This document shows, one piece after another, positions 55,196 to 64,000 of a stretch of 64,000 bases of DNA (its first letter is position 1; every line of letters begins with the position of its first letter). Origin of the DNA: DATKIY01 sp963726755 (GTDB lineage Bacteria; Actinomycetota; Actinomycetes; JAHEKZ01); NCBI GenBank assembly GCA_963726755.1, contig CAVSDB010000001.1, forward strand, positions 682,001 through 746,000. Direction: 5' to 3'. The notes beneath the pieces were generated by a model. The model saw nothing but the letters and a program-made list of their open reading frames with translations, was not told the DNA's origin and ran no database searches. Position numbers and translations under genes: made by a program.

Positions 55196-56848
55196 ATGCC
55201 TTCGATCGATGGACCCGCCGACCTGCTCATCACCGACGCTGACGTCTACCTGAATGACGACCAGCGGGGGTGGGCCCGAGCATTGACGGTCAAGGACGGA
55301 CGAATTCAGGCTGTCGCTGCTGATCCGGATGAGTTACGAGACCGAGTCGGACCCGCGACTGAGGTGCTGTCGCTGCCTGGACGGTTGGTGCTCCCCGGCT
55401 TCCAGGATTCGCATGTCCATGCTCCGTTCGCGGGGCGTAATCGGCGTCGGGTGTGGCTCAACGACGTCTTAGGGCGTAACGAGTATCTCGAGGTGATCGC
55501 GCAATACGCGGCAGCAAACCCTGACGAACCTTGGATTATCGGCGGCGGCTGGGCCATGGAGTGCTTTCCCTGGCGGATTGCCGGTCAAAGAGGACTTGGA
55601 CGCAATCGTCCCGGACCGTCCGGTGTTCTTGTTCAACCGCGATGTTCATGGGGCTTGGGTCAACTCGAAGGCACTGGAGATCGCCGGTATCACCAAGGAC
55701 ACCCCGGATCCGTCAGATGGTCGGATCGAAAGAGATCCCGACAGCGGCGAGCCCACCGGAACGTTGCACGAGGGTTCGGCGTACACGTTCAACGACGTAC
55801 ACGTCCCGCTACCGGATCGCGCGGAGTGGGAGGCGGCGATCCTGAACGCGCAAGAGCACTTGCACTCGCTGGGGATCACCGGATGGCAGGACGCGTGGGT
55901 CACTCCGGGCACCCATGCGGCGTACCGATCGCTGGCTGAGGCGGGGACGCTGACCGCCAGAGTCGTCGGAGCGTTGTGGTGGGACCGTCATCAGGAGCTA
56001 GAACAGATCCCGGAGTTCTTGACACAGCGCGAGTCGGGTGTCGTCGGCAACTTCCACGCGACGTCGGTGAAGATCATGACGGACGGCGTGCTTGAGAACT
56101 ACACCGGCGCGCTTCTCGAGCCTTACTGCGACGGCTGCGGCGGCCACATGGACAACGCTGGCTTGTCATACGTCGAGCGCGACCTGCTAGCTGCTGCCGT
56201 CACTGAACTGGATCGCCACGGCTTCCAGGTTCACCTGCATGCCATCGGGGACCGCGCGGTACGAAACGCGCTCGACGCCGTCGAGGCAGCCCGGGCAGCG
56301 AACGGCGTAAGCGATCATCGACACCACATCGCGCACGTCCAAATCGTGCAGCCGGTAGACGTGCCTCGGTTCGCCGAGTTGGACGTCGTCGCCAACTGTC
56401 AGCCCTTGTGGGCGCAGTCGGACGCCCAGATGGACGAGTTGACGACTCCCTTACTTGGGCAAGGACCGCGTCGAGATGCAGTTTCCCGTTCGGCTCGCTG
56501 TTCCGCGCCGGAGCACGCCTCGCCGGGGGCAGTGACTGGTCGGTGAGTTCGGCCAATCCGCTCGAGGAGATCGAGGTGATGGTGAATCGCGTCGGCCACC
56601 ATGCCCGAGATGTCCCGGCTTTCCTCCCCGAGGAGCGGGTATCGCTGGCGGAGTCGGTGGCGGCGTTCACATCGGGAACGGCGTACATCAACCACGATGA
56701 TCAGGAGGCTGGCCGTCTCGCCCCGGGGATGCGCGCCGACCTTGCGGTCGTGGACAGCAACTTCTTCGCTGAAGGGGCCGACCCCGTGGCTGACGCGTCG
56801 GTGGAGATGACCTTTGCCTCGGGAGTCAACGTCTACGAGCGCCCGTAA
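55196..56848 (+). CDS. YtcJ-type amidohydrolase (two frame breaks)
   Basis: Metal-dependent hydrolase of the amidohydrolase superfamily (Amidohydro_3), about 550 aa. ATG at 55196. Metal-site motifs: LVLPGFQDSHVHAPF (HXH), VQVHLHAIGDRAVR-type block (FQVHLHAIGDRAVRNALDAV), HHIAHVQIVQPVDV and LAGGSDWSVSSANP (terminal Asp). EEIEVMVNRVG and FTSGTAYINHDDQEAGRLAP complete the barrel. Breaks near 55570 and 56465. The substrate is unknown; close members are annotated as N-substituted formamide deformylases or exoenzyme regulators. It directly precedes the pot operon on the same strand, which suggests a nitrogen-compound substrate. Confidence 0.85.
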
Positions 56849-56974
56849 CGCTCCGCCAACACAAGGTCACGACTTGGAAGCGAAAGGGTTGCCTGAGCGC
56901 GATTGTCTGATTGACTCATCCCGTCGAGAACCGAAGAGGCCTCGACGCTTTCAGTTCCACGACCGATCGAGTCT

Positions 56975-58163
56975 GTGACCGATCGAGATGAGGGGCGGTT
57001 GGGAGTGACAGTCGAGCCAGGGTCTACTGAGCCCAAGGGTGCCGTCCAACTTGTGGACGTCACCAAGAAATTCGGGGACTTCACCGCCGTCGACAACGTC
57101 AACCTGGAGATTCATCCAGGCGAGTTCATGTCGTTGCTCGGCCCCAGCGGCTGCGGCAAGACCACCACCTTGCGCATGCTGGCCGGCTTCGAGGACCCCA
57201 CGGCCGGTCAGTTGATCATCTCTGGTCAGGTCGTTGATCGAGTGCCGCCGCACAAGCGCGACGTCAATACCGTCTTCCAGGCGTACGCCCTCTTCCCGCA
57301 CATGACCGTCGCTGAGAACGTCGCGTACGGCCTGCGGCAGCGCCGGATCGGCAAGGCCGAGACCAGCCGTCGCGTCAGCGAAGCGCTCGACATGGTGAAG
57401 ATGACGCCGCTCGCGGCTCGCAAGCCCAGGCAGATGTCGGGTGGGCAGCAGCAGCGCGTGGCGTTGGCTCGTGCGCTGGTCAATCGCCCCAGCGTGCTGC
57501 TGCTCGACGAGCCGCTCGGAGCGTTGGACCGCAAACTCCGCGAAGAGATGCAGATCGAACTGAAGTTGTTGCAGTCTCAGCTTGGGATCACGTTCATCTT
57601 CGTCACGCACGACCAAGAGGAAGCGCTCTCGATGAGCGACCGCATCGCGGTCATGCTGGACGGTCGTATCGAGCAGCTCGGCGATCCCTTCACGATCTAT
57701 GAGCAGCCGTCCTCGGCGTTCGTCGCAGGGTTCATCGGCCAACAGAACTTCTTCCAGGGTGTGGCAGCCGATACCGGGCAAACCGTTGTCGGCGACGGTT
57801 GGGCCTTCCGGAGTGTGCGTGGCGCCGCTGGTCTGGCCAACGGGGCTGCTGCGCTGGCAGCAGTTCGTCCCGAGGCCGTGACAGTCGCCGAGTCCGCAGC
57901 CAGCAGACGGCCTCAACCAGTTGCAGGGAACGCTGGTCGGGGTTTCGCACCTCGGCGACGTGATCCAGTTCGTGGTTTCGACACCAGCGCACCGCGAACT
58001 CCTGGCCCGGGTACCTCGTACCCGAGCGCCTCGGCTGATGCCTGGCGCGGACGTTTGGGTGAGTTGGGACAACGACCACACGTATGTATTCGATGCAGAC
58101 CAAGCGGATCTGGTGCTCGCCGATCCGTCGGACGAGAAGGCAGAGGTGCTGGCCGGCGGTTAG
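56975..58163 (+). CDS. potA: Polyamine-type ABC importer ATPase (one frame break)
   Basis: ATPase of a spermidine/putrescine-type importer. Motifs: Walker A LLGPSGCGKTTTLRMLAGFE, Q-loop VFQAYALFPHMTV, signature MSGGQQQRVALARALVNRP, Walker B LLLDEPLGALDRKLRE, H-loop VTHDQEEALSMSD. The C-terminal TOBE region shifts frame near 57900 (VRPEAVTVAE, then LQGTLVGVSHLGDVIQFVVS) and ends at 58163. GTG 56975 is the longest start; GTG 57005, after GAGGGGCGG, is at least as good. About 395 aa. Drives PotB/PotC below. Confidence 0.9.
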
Positions 58164-58191
58164 CCGGGCAGCCATAGCGGAAGAGGCACAG

Positions 58192-59377
58192 ATGACCGAC
58201 AGCAACGAACCGATCAAGATCTTGGCCCCCCCGGCCGCGGTAGAACGAATTTCCCGTCGGCTCTTTATGGGTGGTGGCCTTGCTGCGGGAGTCGGGGCGA
58301 CCGCGCTGCTCGCCGGATGCGGCAACAGCGATGACAGCGGCTCACCCCAGGCCGGCGCGACGATGTCTTCTGGACCGATCGAGGACAACCTCGAGATGTT
58401 CACCTGGGGTGAGTACAACAACCCCAAGGTCATCAAGGACTTCGAGGAAAAGACTGGCGCGAAGTTCACGCTCAGTTCTTACAACTCGAACGAGCAACTG
58501 ATCTCGAAGCTCACCGCCGCAGAGGGCACGGGTGGCTGGGACATCATCGTGCCGACCGGTCCCTTCATTCCCGCTCTGGTGGACGCCGACCTCATCGAGG
58601 TGCTCGACCTCAACCGCATTCCCAACTTCAAGAACCTCGACGCGCAGTACACCAACCAGCCCTGGGACCCCAACAACGAACACTCAGTCTGCAAGGACTG
58701 GGGGACCACGGGGTACTGCTACGACACCACCAAGATCTCGACGCCGATGGCGACCTGGCAGGACTTCCTCGATGTCGCGATGGGCGAGGCCAGCGGTCAG
58801 GTCTCGATTCTCGACAGCCCGGACAACGTGTGTGGGTTGTATTTGTGGGCCAACGACATCGACTGGATGACCGAGGACCAGACACAGCTCGATGCGTGCC
58901 GCGACTTCCTGGTGAATGAGTTGGCATCACACGTCAAGGCCTTCGAGTCCTACCCAGGCAGCAACGGGATCCCGCAGGGCACGTTCTGGTTGTCGCACGC
59001 CTGGAACGGTGACGCTCGCCTAGGCATCATGAGCGCGGAGCCAGGTCAGTGGAAGTGGGTCTTCCCCGGACCGCGCTCGGAGATTTGGATGGACAACTAC
59101 GCGATCCCCAAGGGCGCGAAGAACCCCAATGCCGCGTACGCGTGGATCAACTACCTACTCGAGCCGGAAGTCTCGCTGAAGGAGCTGGAGTTCATCGGTT
59201 ACAACACCGGTGTCAAGGACATCGAGCCAATGGCCAGGGACGGCTGGCGTTGAGATGCTCGACCTCATCTTCTTCACCGACGCACAGGTGGCGACGATGG
59301 AAGCTGGCCTGTTGAACTCGGCAGAGACAACTCGCGTACAGATCTCCAACGAGATGAAGGCAGCAGCTGGCGGCTGA
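58192..59377 (+). CDS. potD: Polyamine-type substrate-binding lipoprotein (one frame break)
   Basis: ATG at 58192. The signal combines a twin-arginine motif (RISRRLFMGGGLAAG) with a lipobox (ALLAGCG; lipidated Cys near residue 43), so it is probably Tat-exported and lipid-anchored. The mature part has LEMFTWGEYNNPKVIKDFEE, GGWDIIVPTGPF and PGPRSEIWMDNYAIPKGAKN, typical of PotD/PotF-like binding proteins. The frame stops early at 59253. The next frame continues MLDLIFFTDAQVATMEAGLL and ends KAAAGG at 59377, the expected C-terminal helix. About 394 aa. Ligand not identifiable; four Cys in the mature chain are unusual. Confidence 0.88.
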
Positions 59378-59380
59378 CCT

Positions 59381-60349
59381 ATGACGATGACCCAGCTTCC
59401 GGAGGAAGCTCCGGAGAAGCAGCAAGCGCAGGGACCCAGACGTCGGTGGGTCCCTCGCTCGCTGCTGGCGATACCAGCCTGGGGTTGGTTCCTGATTTTC
59501 TTCGCGGCGCCGGTTGCGTTGATTTTGTTCTACAGCTTCGGTGAACAAAAGAGCATCTTCACTCAGATTCCCGACGTCTCGTCCCCGAGTTTTGACCGGT
59601 ACGGCGACGCGTTCCTGCCTGCCTACTTCCCGACGTTCATTAGAACGCTGAAGATTTCCATCATCGGCACCTTCGTGTGCCTGGTGATCGCGTTGCCGTT
59701 CGCTTACTGGCTGGCAGTCAAAGTGCCTCCCAAGTGGCGAGGGCTGATGCTCGGGATCGTGTTGGTCCCGTTCTGGACCAACTTCTTGGTCCGCACCATC
59801 GGCTGGCAGATCATCATGAGCCCGAACGGCTTCTTCTCAACTCAGTTGCAAAAGATCGGCATTATCGACGCGCCACTCGGTCTGCTCTGCACCCAGACAG
59901 GCGTACAAGTCGGAGTCGTCTACAACTATCTGCCGCTGATGATTCTGCCGCTGTTCGTGGCCTTCGATCGAATTGACCCCTCGCTGCGCGAGGCCGCAAA
60001 GGACTTGGGCGCCAGCCGCGGGCGCACGTTCAGACAGGTGACGTTGCCCATCGCCACGCCGGGTGTTGTTGCCGGGCTGCTGCTGGTCTTCATCCCGTTG
60101 ATGGGTGACTACATCACGGCCAGCCTGTTGGGATGTGCAAAGGGCAGCATGGCCGGTCAACTCGTCGCCAGTCAGTTCGATTCGTCTCTTAACTGGTCCC
60201 TCGGCTCCGCCATGGCGGTGATCTTGATTCTTTACATCCTGTTCACTGTGTTGCTGCTCGCACTCATCGGACTCGCGATTCGAGCGATCATTCGTTCGAC
60301 ACGAAAGATCACCTTGGTTGATGTTTCTCACCGAGGAGACAGTTCATGA
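59381..60349 (+). CDS. potB: Polyamine-type ABC importer permease PotB-like
   Basis: A 322-aa inner-membrane permease with six helices (AWGWFLIFFAAPVALILFYS through LFTVLLLALIGLAIRAII). The ATPase-contact EAA loop is REAAKDLGASRGRTFRQVTL. LVPFWTNFLVRTIGWQIIM is typical of PotB/PotH. ATG at 59381, 3 nt after the corrected potD stop. The stop overlaps the potC start (ATGA). An intact frame in an otherwise shift-rich operon. Confidence 0.92.
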   Translation: MTMTQLPEEAPEKQQAQGPRRRWVPRSLLAIPAWGWFLIFFAAPVALILFYSFGEQKSIFTQIPDVSSPSFDRYGDAFLPAYFPTFIRTLKISIIGTFVCLVIALPFAYWLAVKVPPKWRGLMLGIVLVPFWTNFLVRTIGWQIIMSPNGFFSTQLQKIGIIDAPLGLLCTQTGVQVGVVYNYLPLMILPLFVAFDRIDPSLREAAKDLGASRGRTFRQVTLPIATPGVVAGLLLVFIPLMGDYITASLLGCAKGSMAGQLVASQFDSSLNWSLGSAMAVILILYILFTVLLLALIGLAIRAIIRSTRKITLVDVSHRGDSS

Positions 60350-61256
60350 CCGCTCAGGCAGAACAACGAGTGTCGGACCCGGCCGCCGGACGGGCGGTGG
60401 GTCAAGCCGTTCAAGGCTCGACCGGACTGGACCAACCGGATGCTCGTTGTCTGGGCGATCGTGGTGTTCATCTTCTTGTTCCTGCCGATCTTCGTCATCT
60501 TGATCTACTCGTTCAACACCGGGCGCCTGCTCGTTGACTGGCAGGGCTTTGGATTCGATGGCTATCGAGCCTTCTTGGAGAATCCCGCTCCGCGCAACGC
60601 GGTTTTGGTATCGGTCAAGGTAGGTCTTGCTTCGGCGATAGTTGCGACCGTGCTCGGCTCACTGGCCGGTGTTGCACTGGCGCGACGGCCTGGCAAGTGG
60701 ACGGCTGGCTTCTTGTTCTTCGTCGCCCTGGTCTTGGTGACCCCCGAGATCGTGGATGCGGTAGCGCTGCTTCCTTGGTTTGTGAAGCTCGGAAACTGGG
60801 GGTTCACGCCATTCCAAAATGGTTACGTGCGCTTGATCGTGAGCCACTCGCTCTTCTCGACAGCGGTGGTAGCGCTGATTGTTCGGGCTCGGATGTCCGG
60901 CATCGACGAGAGCTTGGAAGAGGCTGCGGGAGACCTCTACGCGCCTCCGGTGAAGAGATTCACTCAGATCACGTTGCCCTTGATGTTGCCGGCGGTGCTG
61001 GCTGGTGCTCTGTTGTCGTTCACGTTGAGCTTGGACAACACGATCATCAGTTCGTTTGTCTCGGTTTCGGGAGTGACGCCGTGGCCGGTATACGTGTTCT
61101 CGTCGATTAAGGCGAGCCTGCGGCCAGAGATCGCGGCGGTGTCGACGCTTGATGTTCTTGCTGACACTGTTCGCGATTGGCATGGTGGCCGTCGTTCTCA
61201 AACGCGGCGGCGACTCGTCCGCCGATATCGCACGAACGATGACCGGCGGCGGCTAG
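60346..61256 (+). CDS. potC: Polyamine-type ABC importer permease PotC-like (two frame breaks)
   Basis: ATG at 60346 overlaps the potB stop. After MTAQAEQRVSDPAAG the frame shifts near 60390 to RWVKPFKARPDWTNRMLVVW and six membrane helices (IVVFIFLFLPIFVILIYSFN onward). The EAA loop is DESLEEAAGDLYAPPVKRFT and TLSLDNTIISSFVSVSGV is typical of PotC/PotI. A second shift near 61148 leads to FAIGMVAVVLKRGGDSSADI and the stop at 61254-61256. About 303 aa. The stop codon overlaps that of ureC on the other strand. Confidence 0.88.
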
Positions 61257-62928
61257 AGGAAGTAGAGCCGGCTCAGGCTGACGGTGGTCGCGGGTTCGGC
61301 TCGCAACTCAACGCCCTCGAACGTTACGCGCGCACCGGCCGCGTCCACTTCGGTTGCGCCAACCGTCGCGTTGCGGACCATCGTGTTGAGTCCGATGCCG
61401 CGACAGTCGCGTACCGGGACCGCACGCCGCTTGGTGTTGAGTCTTGCCGGCGTCGAATGCCCGGTTGGTAAACACCACGGACAGGTCACTCGGCGCCGCG
61501 CCGTGTGCACCGAACTGCGGACCGAGCACGAGTGGCTCGGCACGGTCGACGGTGGCGTTCGGGTCGCCGACGACACCCCACGCCGGGAACCCGCCTTTCA
61601 GTACGAGGTATGGCTTAGCTCCGAAGAACGCTGGCTCCCACAGCACGATGTCGCCGAGTTTGCCAACCTCAACCGATCCGACCTCATGCGCGAAGCCGTG
61701 GGCAATGGCTGGATTGATCGTCAGTTTGGCTAAGTAGCGCAGCACTCTTGCGTTGTCGTTGACGTTCGGTGTCGCCGTCCATCGGTCCACGGTCGGCCTT
61801 GTTCTTCGCAGCCATGGCGAACGTCCGTTTGACGGTCTCGCCTGCGCGGCCCATTCCCTGGGCGTCGGACGACGTGATCGGGATCGCGCCAAGGTCGTGC
61901 AGGACGTCCTCGGCGGCCATCGTTGCGCCGCGGATTCGGTCGTGCGCCATGGCTAGGTCGCTTGGGAGATCACGCTTCAGTCCGTGGCTGGCCACGATCA
62001 TGTCGAGATGCTCAGCGACGGCATCGCGTCCATAAGGCAGCGTCGGGTTAGTCGACGAGCCGATCACGTTGGCAACACCGGCAAGCGACAGCACGTTCGG
62101 TACGTGTCCGCCGCCGCATCCTTCGACGTGGAACGCATGAATCGTCCGACCATCCAGCACCGAAAGCGTGTCGGCGACCGACAGACTTTCGTTCAGTCCA
62201 TCGGTGTGCAGCGCAACCTGAACGTCGTACTCCTCAGCGACGTTGAGCGCGGTGTCGAGCGCACGTGCATGTGCGCCGGTGTCCTCATGCACTTTGAACC
62301 CGCAGACCCCGCCCTCGACTAATGCCTCGACAAGTCCGTCCGGTGACGACGCCGACCCGCGTCCCAGGAACCCGATGTTGACCGGCCATGCGTCGAACGC
62401 GTCGTACGCCGTACGCAACCCCCAGGGGGAGTTGACACCGACGCCCCACATCGGACCGAACTCCTGCGACAGGATCGTCGTGACGCCGGACGAAAGCGCC
62501 GCTTCCATGATCCGCGGCGACATGCCGTGCACGTGCGTGTCGATGACGCCCGCGGTAGCGATCAGACCCTCGCCGTTCATGACGAGCGTTCCGGTGCCTA
62601 CGACGACGTCGACGCCATCGAGAGTGTCGGGGTTGCCTGCTCGACCGATCGCGGAGATGCGACCCTCGCGAATTCCGATAGACACTTTGCGGATGCCGGT
62701 GACGGCGTCCATCAGCAGGACGTTCGAGATGACGAGGTCGCACGTCTCGCGGACAGTGCGTGCTTGCAGGTGAATACCGTCGCGCGCGGTCTTGCCGAAT
62801 CCCATGAGGAACTCGTCACCGACTTGTTGCGAGTCCGACTCGACTTCGACGACGAGTCCGGTGTCTCCGAGGTGGACGCGGTCACCAGTCGTCGGACCAT
62901 GGACTGCGGCGTACTCGTCGCGCCTCAT
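61253..62928 (-). CDS. ureC: Divergent urease alpha-subunit homologue (two frame breaks)
   Basis: About 558 aa, start ATG 62928 overlapping the UreAB stop. Nickel-site residues match urease: DTHVH, GFKVHEDTG (carbamylated Lys plus His), VALHTDGLNE, VEGCGGGH, SHGLKRD and TSSDAQGMGR. However, the mobile-flap motif MVCHHL is IVASHGL (flap Cys replaced by Ser), and the loop after SGVTT reads ILSQEFGPMWGVGVN instead of GGGTGPAAGT. Breaks near 61745 and 61460; the end is VELRAEPATTVSLSRLYFL. It belongs to a distinct actinobacterial urease-like branch whose activity on urea is unproven. No accessory genes adjoin. Confidence 0.85.
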
Positions 62929-63622
62929 TCGGCCACACCTGCCCCTAGATACCCGGTAGCTCGAGCCTTGGCCAGCGCTTGTTCCTTCGCGCCTGATGCA
63001 TCGAGGGGGCCGTCGACGAGTCCGGCGAATCCGATGACGACTCGCGCGCCGCCGATGGGGACGAGCGACACGCGTGGTCGACGTCCCTGGTTCGAATCGC
63101 ACGGCGGAACCGGCGTCGATGCCGAGGTGTTGACCGTAAGCCGCGGCTCGGTCGAACTCGAGTCGCGGATTGACCTCGAAGAAGTGGAAGTGCGACGTCA
63201 CGCTGATCGGCACGTCTGCTGTATTGGTAACAGTGACCTGCACGGCGAGTTCGTTTGCAGTCGCGACTTCACTGTCGTCGGTCAGCACTGCGCCAGGTGC
63301 GTTGTCTCCAAGCGATCCACCACCGATCGGATCAGGGACGACCACGAGCCGACTGCCGTCGTCGAACACCGCTTCGACCCAGACCTCGGGGAGTAGGTCG
63401 GCGACCCCCGGCAGCACGTCGTCGGGGGAGAGGACGGAACGCGCAGTGTCGATGGCTTCGGTGAGGCGCGCGCCGTCACGAGCGCTCTCGATCACGGAGT
63501 CGCTGATGAGCGCGGTGGCTTCGGGGAGGTTGAGTTGCAACCCCCGTGCAGCGCCGCTTTCGAGCCAACTCGGCAGCAGTGAAGACGAGCAGGCGGTCGC
63601 GTTCGGTAGGCGTGAGGCGCAT
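62925..63622 (-). CDS. ureAB: Fused urease gamma-beta subunit homologue (two frame breaks)
   Basis: ATG at 63622 gives MRLTPTERDRLLVFTAAELA, the canonical UreA start. A shift near 63553 leads to RGLQLNLPEATALISDSVIE, SVLSPDDVLPGVADLLPEVW and VVVPDPIGGG (end of UreA). Without a stop the UreB part follows: LAVQVTVTNTADVPISVTSH, FHFFEVNPRLEFDRAAAYGQ. After a shift near 63070 it ends IGGARVVIGFAGLVDG, then ATGYLGAGVAE. Fusion of gamma and beta subunits is known from Helicobacter and some actinobacteria. About 232 aa. The TGA overlaps the ureC ATG. Confidence 0.85.
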
Positions 63623-63695
63623 GCGTCGATCATGCCGGACGGCGGGGTGAGTCGGCGTGCTGGCAGGTCGCGTCGCTCTCTATGCTCGCTGTGCC

Positions 63696-63769
63696 GGGGC
63701 GGTAGCTCAGCCGGTCAGAGCAGCGGACTCATAATCCGTCGGTCGTGGGTTCGAGCCCCACCCGCCCCA
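63696..63769 (+). tRNA. tRNA-Met (anticodon CAT)
   Basis: A 74-nt cloverleaf: acceptor GGGGCGG/CCGCCCC, D-arm GCTC-AGCCGGTCA-GAGC, anticodon arm GCGGA-CTCATAA-TCCGT with CAT at 63730-63732, T-arm GTGGG-TTCGAGC-CCCAC and discriminator A. A and T positions fit elongator tRNA-Met; a lysidine-modified tRNA-Ile2 with CAT cannot be fully excluded. The first 1-72 pair G-C is unlike actinobacterial initiator tRNA. Confidence 0.93.
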
Positions 63770-63786
63770 CCGCAGTCAGTGTGTGG

Positions 63787-63880
63787 TTCCGGCTGATGCT
63801 TGACATTTTGGCTTCGGCTGATGGGTTACAGGGTTTCGGCTGATGGGTGACGGTGGTTTCGGGTGATGCGTGACACTCGG
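63787..63880 (+). repeat. Four iterated 21-23 nt repeats at an IS end
   Basis: Four imperfect copies of TTCGGCTGATGGGTGACAGG start at 63787, 63813, 63835 and 63858 (spacings 26, 22 and 23). They lie between tRNA-Met and a transposase start. Such iterated end motifs suit transposase binding sites at the left end of an IS481-like element. Confidence 0.6.
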
Positions 63881-63883
63881 CTC

Positions 63884-64000
63884 ATGTTGGTGGAGCTGAG
63901 TGTTGTGGAGCAGAGGTATCAGGCGGTTCTGGCGGTGATCTCGTGACGGCGAACCGGTGGTGGATGTGGCTTCGCCGGTTCGGGGTGAGGCGGCAGGCGG
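63884..64000 (+). mobile_element. IS481-like transposase, N-terminal fragment (window edge)
   Basis: ATG at 63884 encodes MLVELSVVEQRYQAVLAVIS, the standard opening of IS481-family (IS3-like DDE) transposases. As written a TGA follows. Moving frame gives DGEPVVDVAS and, with a second one-base change, RFGVRRQ, the start of the helix-turn-helix. The catalytic DDE domain is outside the window. Insertion just after tRNA-Met. Confidence 0.72.

Noticed and set aside
56951..58081. 376-codon minus-strand frame opposite potA
   Set aside because: Mirror of highly conserved ATPase codons; composition and start context are not gene-like.
63787..63880. Short CRISPR array
   Set aside because: Repeats are imperfect and nearly contiguous with no unique spacers, and they sit at an IS end.

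Overview
The window is high-GC DNA with dense genes, many GTG starts, GGAGG-type ribosome binding sites and frequent ATGA stop/start overlaps. Together with actinobacterial families (CsoR-CopA, Ku plus a stand-alone LigD polymerase domain, SigE-like ECF factors, a c-di-AMP riboswitch on an NlpC/P60 gene, and the order dusB-ppdK-dgt-dnaG), this points to an actinobacterium (Actinomycetota), possibly Propionibacteriales or a relative. The species cannot be named from the sequence alone.

Layout. 0-10.1 kb is a housekeeping block: dusB, ppdK, a DUF218/YdcF protein, dgt, a GNAT, a C45 acyltransferase-like hydrolase, dnaG and a downstream conserved gene. 10.2-11.4 kb encodes a secreted Ig-like repeat protein. 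At 11.55 kb lies tRNA-Asn; a 38-nt near-perfect copy of its 3' end at 19.09 kb brackets PAP2 phosphatase, secreted propeller, metallophosphoesterase, SulP transporter and diacylglycerol-kinase genes, the signature of an old tRNA-targeted island. 19.4-26.1 kb holds secreted proteins (a TolB-like propeller, a subtilase with Glu where the catalytic His is expected, a ricin-type lectin) and an arginase-like protein. 26.1-29.6 kb is an ECF sigma / anti-sigma / ABC exporter operon. 29.6-34.1 kb has mixed small enzymes, the riboswitch-controlled NlpC/P60 gene and a decayed ABC-2 permease.

34.1-40.1 kb and 55.2-61.3 kb look like amine/polyamine metabolism: an APC permease, class III aminotransferase, class I amidotransferase and Tat-exported flavin amine oxidase in the first block; an amidohydrolase and potABCD-type transporter in the second. 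A divergent urease-like ureAB-ureC pair runs head-on into potC, and a NiCoT nickel/cobalt permease lies at 41.3 kb. 42.6-44.4 kb encodes a three-gene membrane module: a 57-aa protein, a b6-type dihaem cytochrome b and a 320-aa membrane-anchored partner with no recognised function. It is the best candidate here for an undescribed system. 45-54 kb holds a gutted ECF sigma gene beside an intact anti-sigma-like partner, a flavodoxin, a cupin, NHEJ genes (LigD-Pol, Ku), copA-csoR with a clear CsoR operator, and a phosphodiester-glycosidase family protein. The right end has tRNA-Met and the start of an IS481-like element.

Caution for all users: about 20 genes, including the essential dnaG, need one or more single-base frame corrections to read as full-length family members. 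The frames between breaks stay open and family-like, so most breaks are probably base-calling or assembly indels rather than true pseudogenes. Where a gene is frame-broken, its coordinates below span the reconstructed gene.
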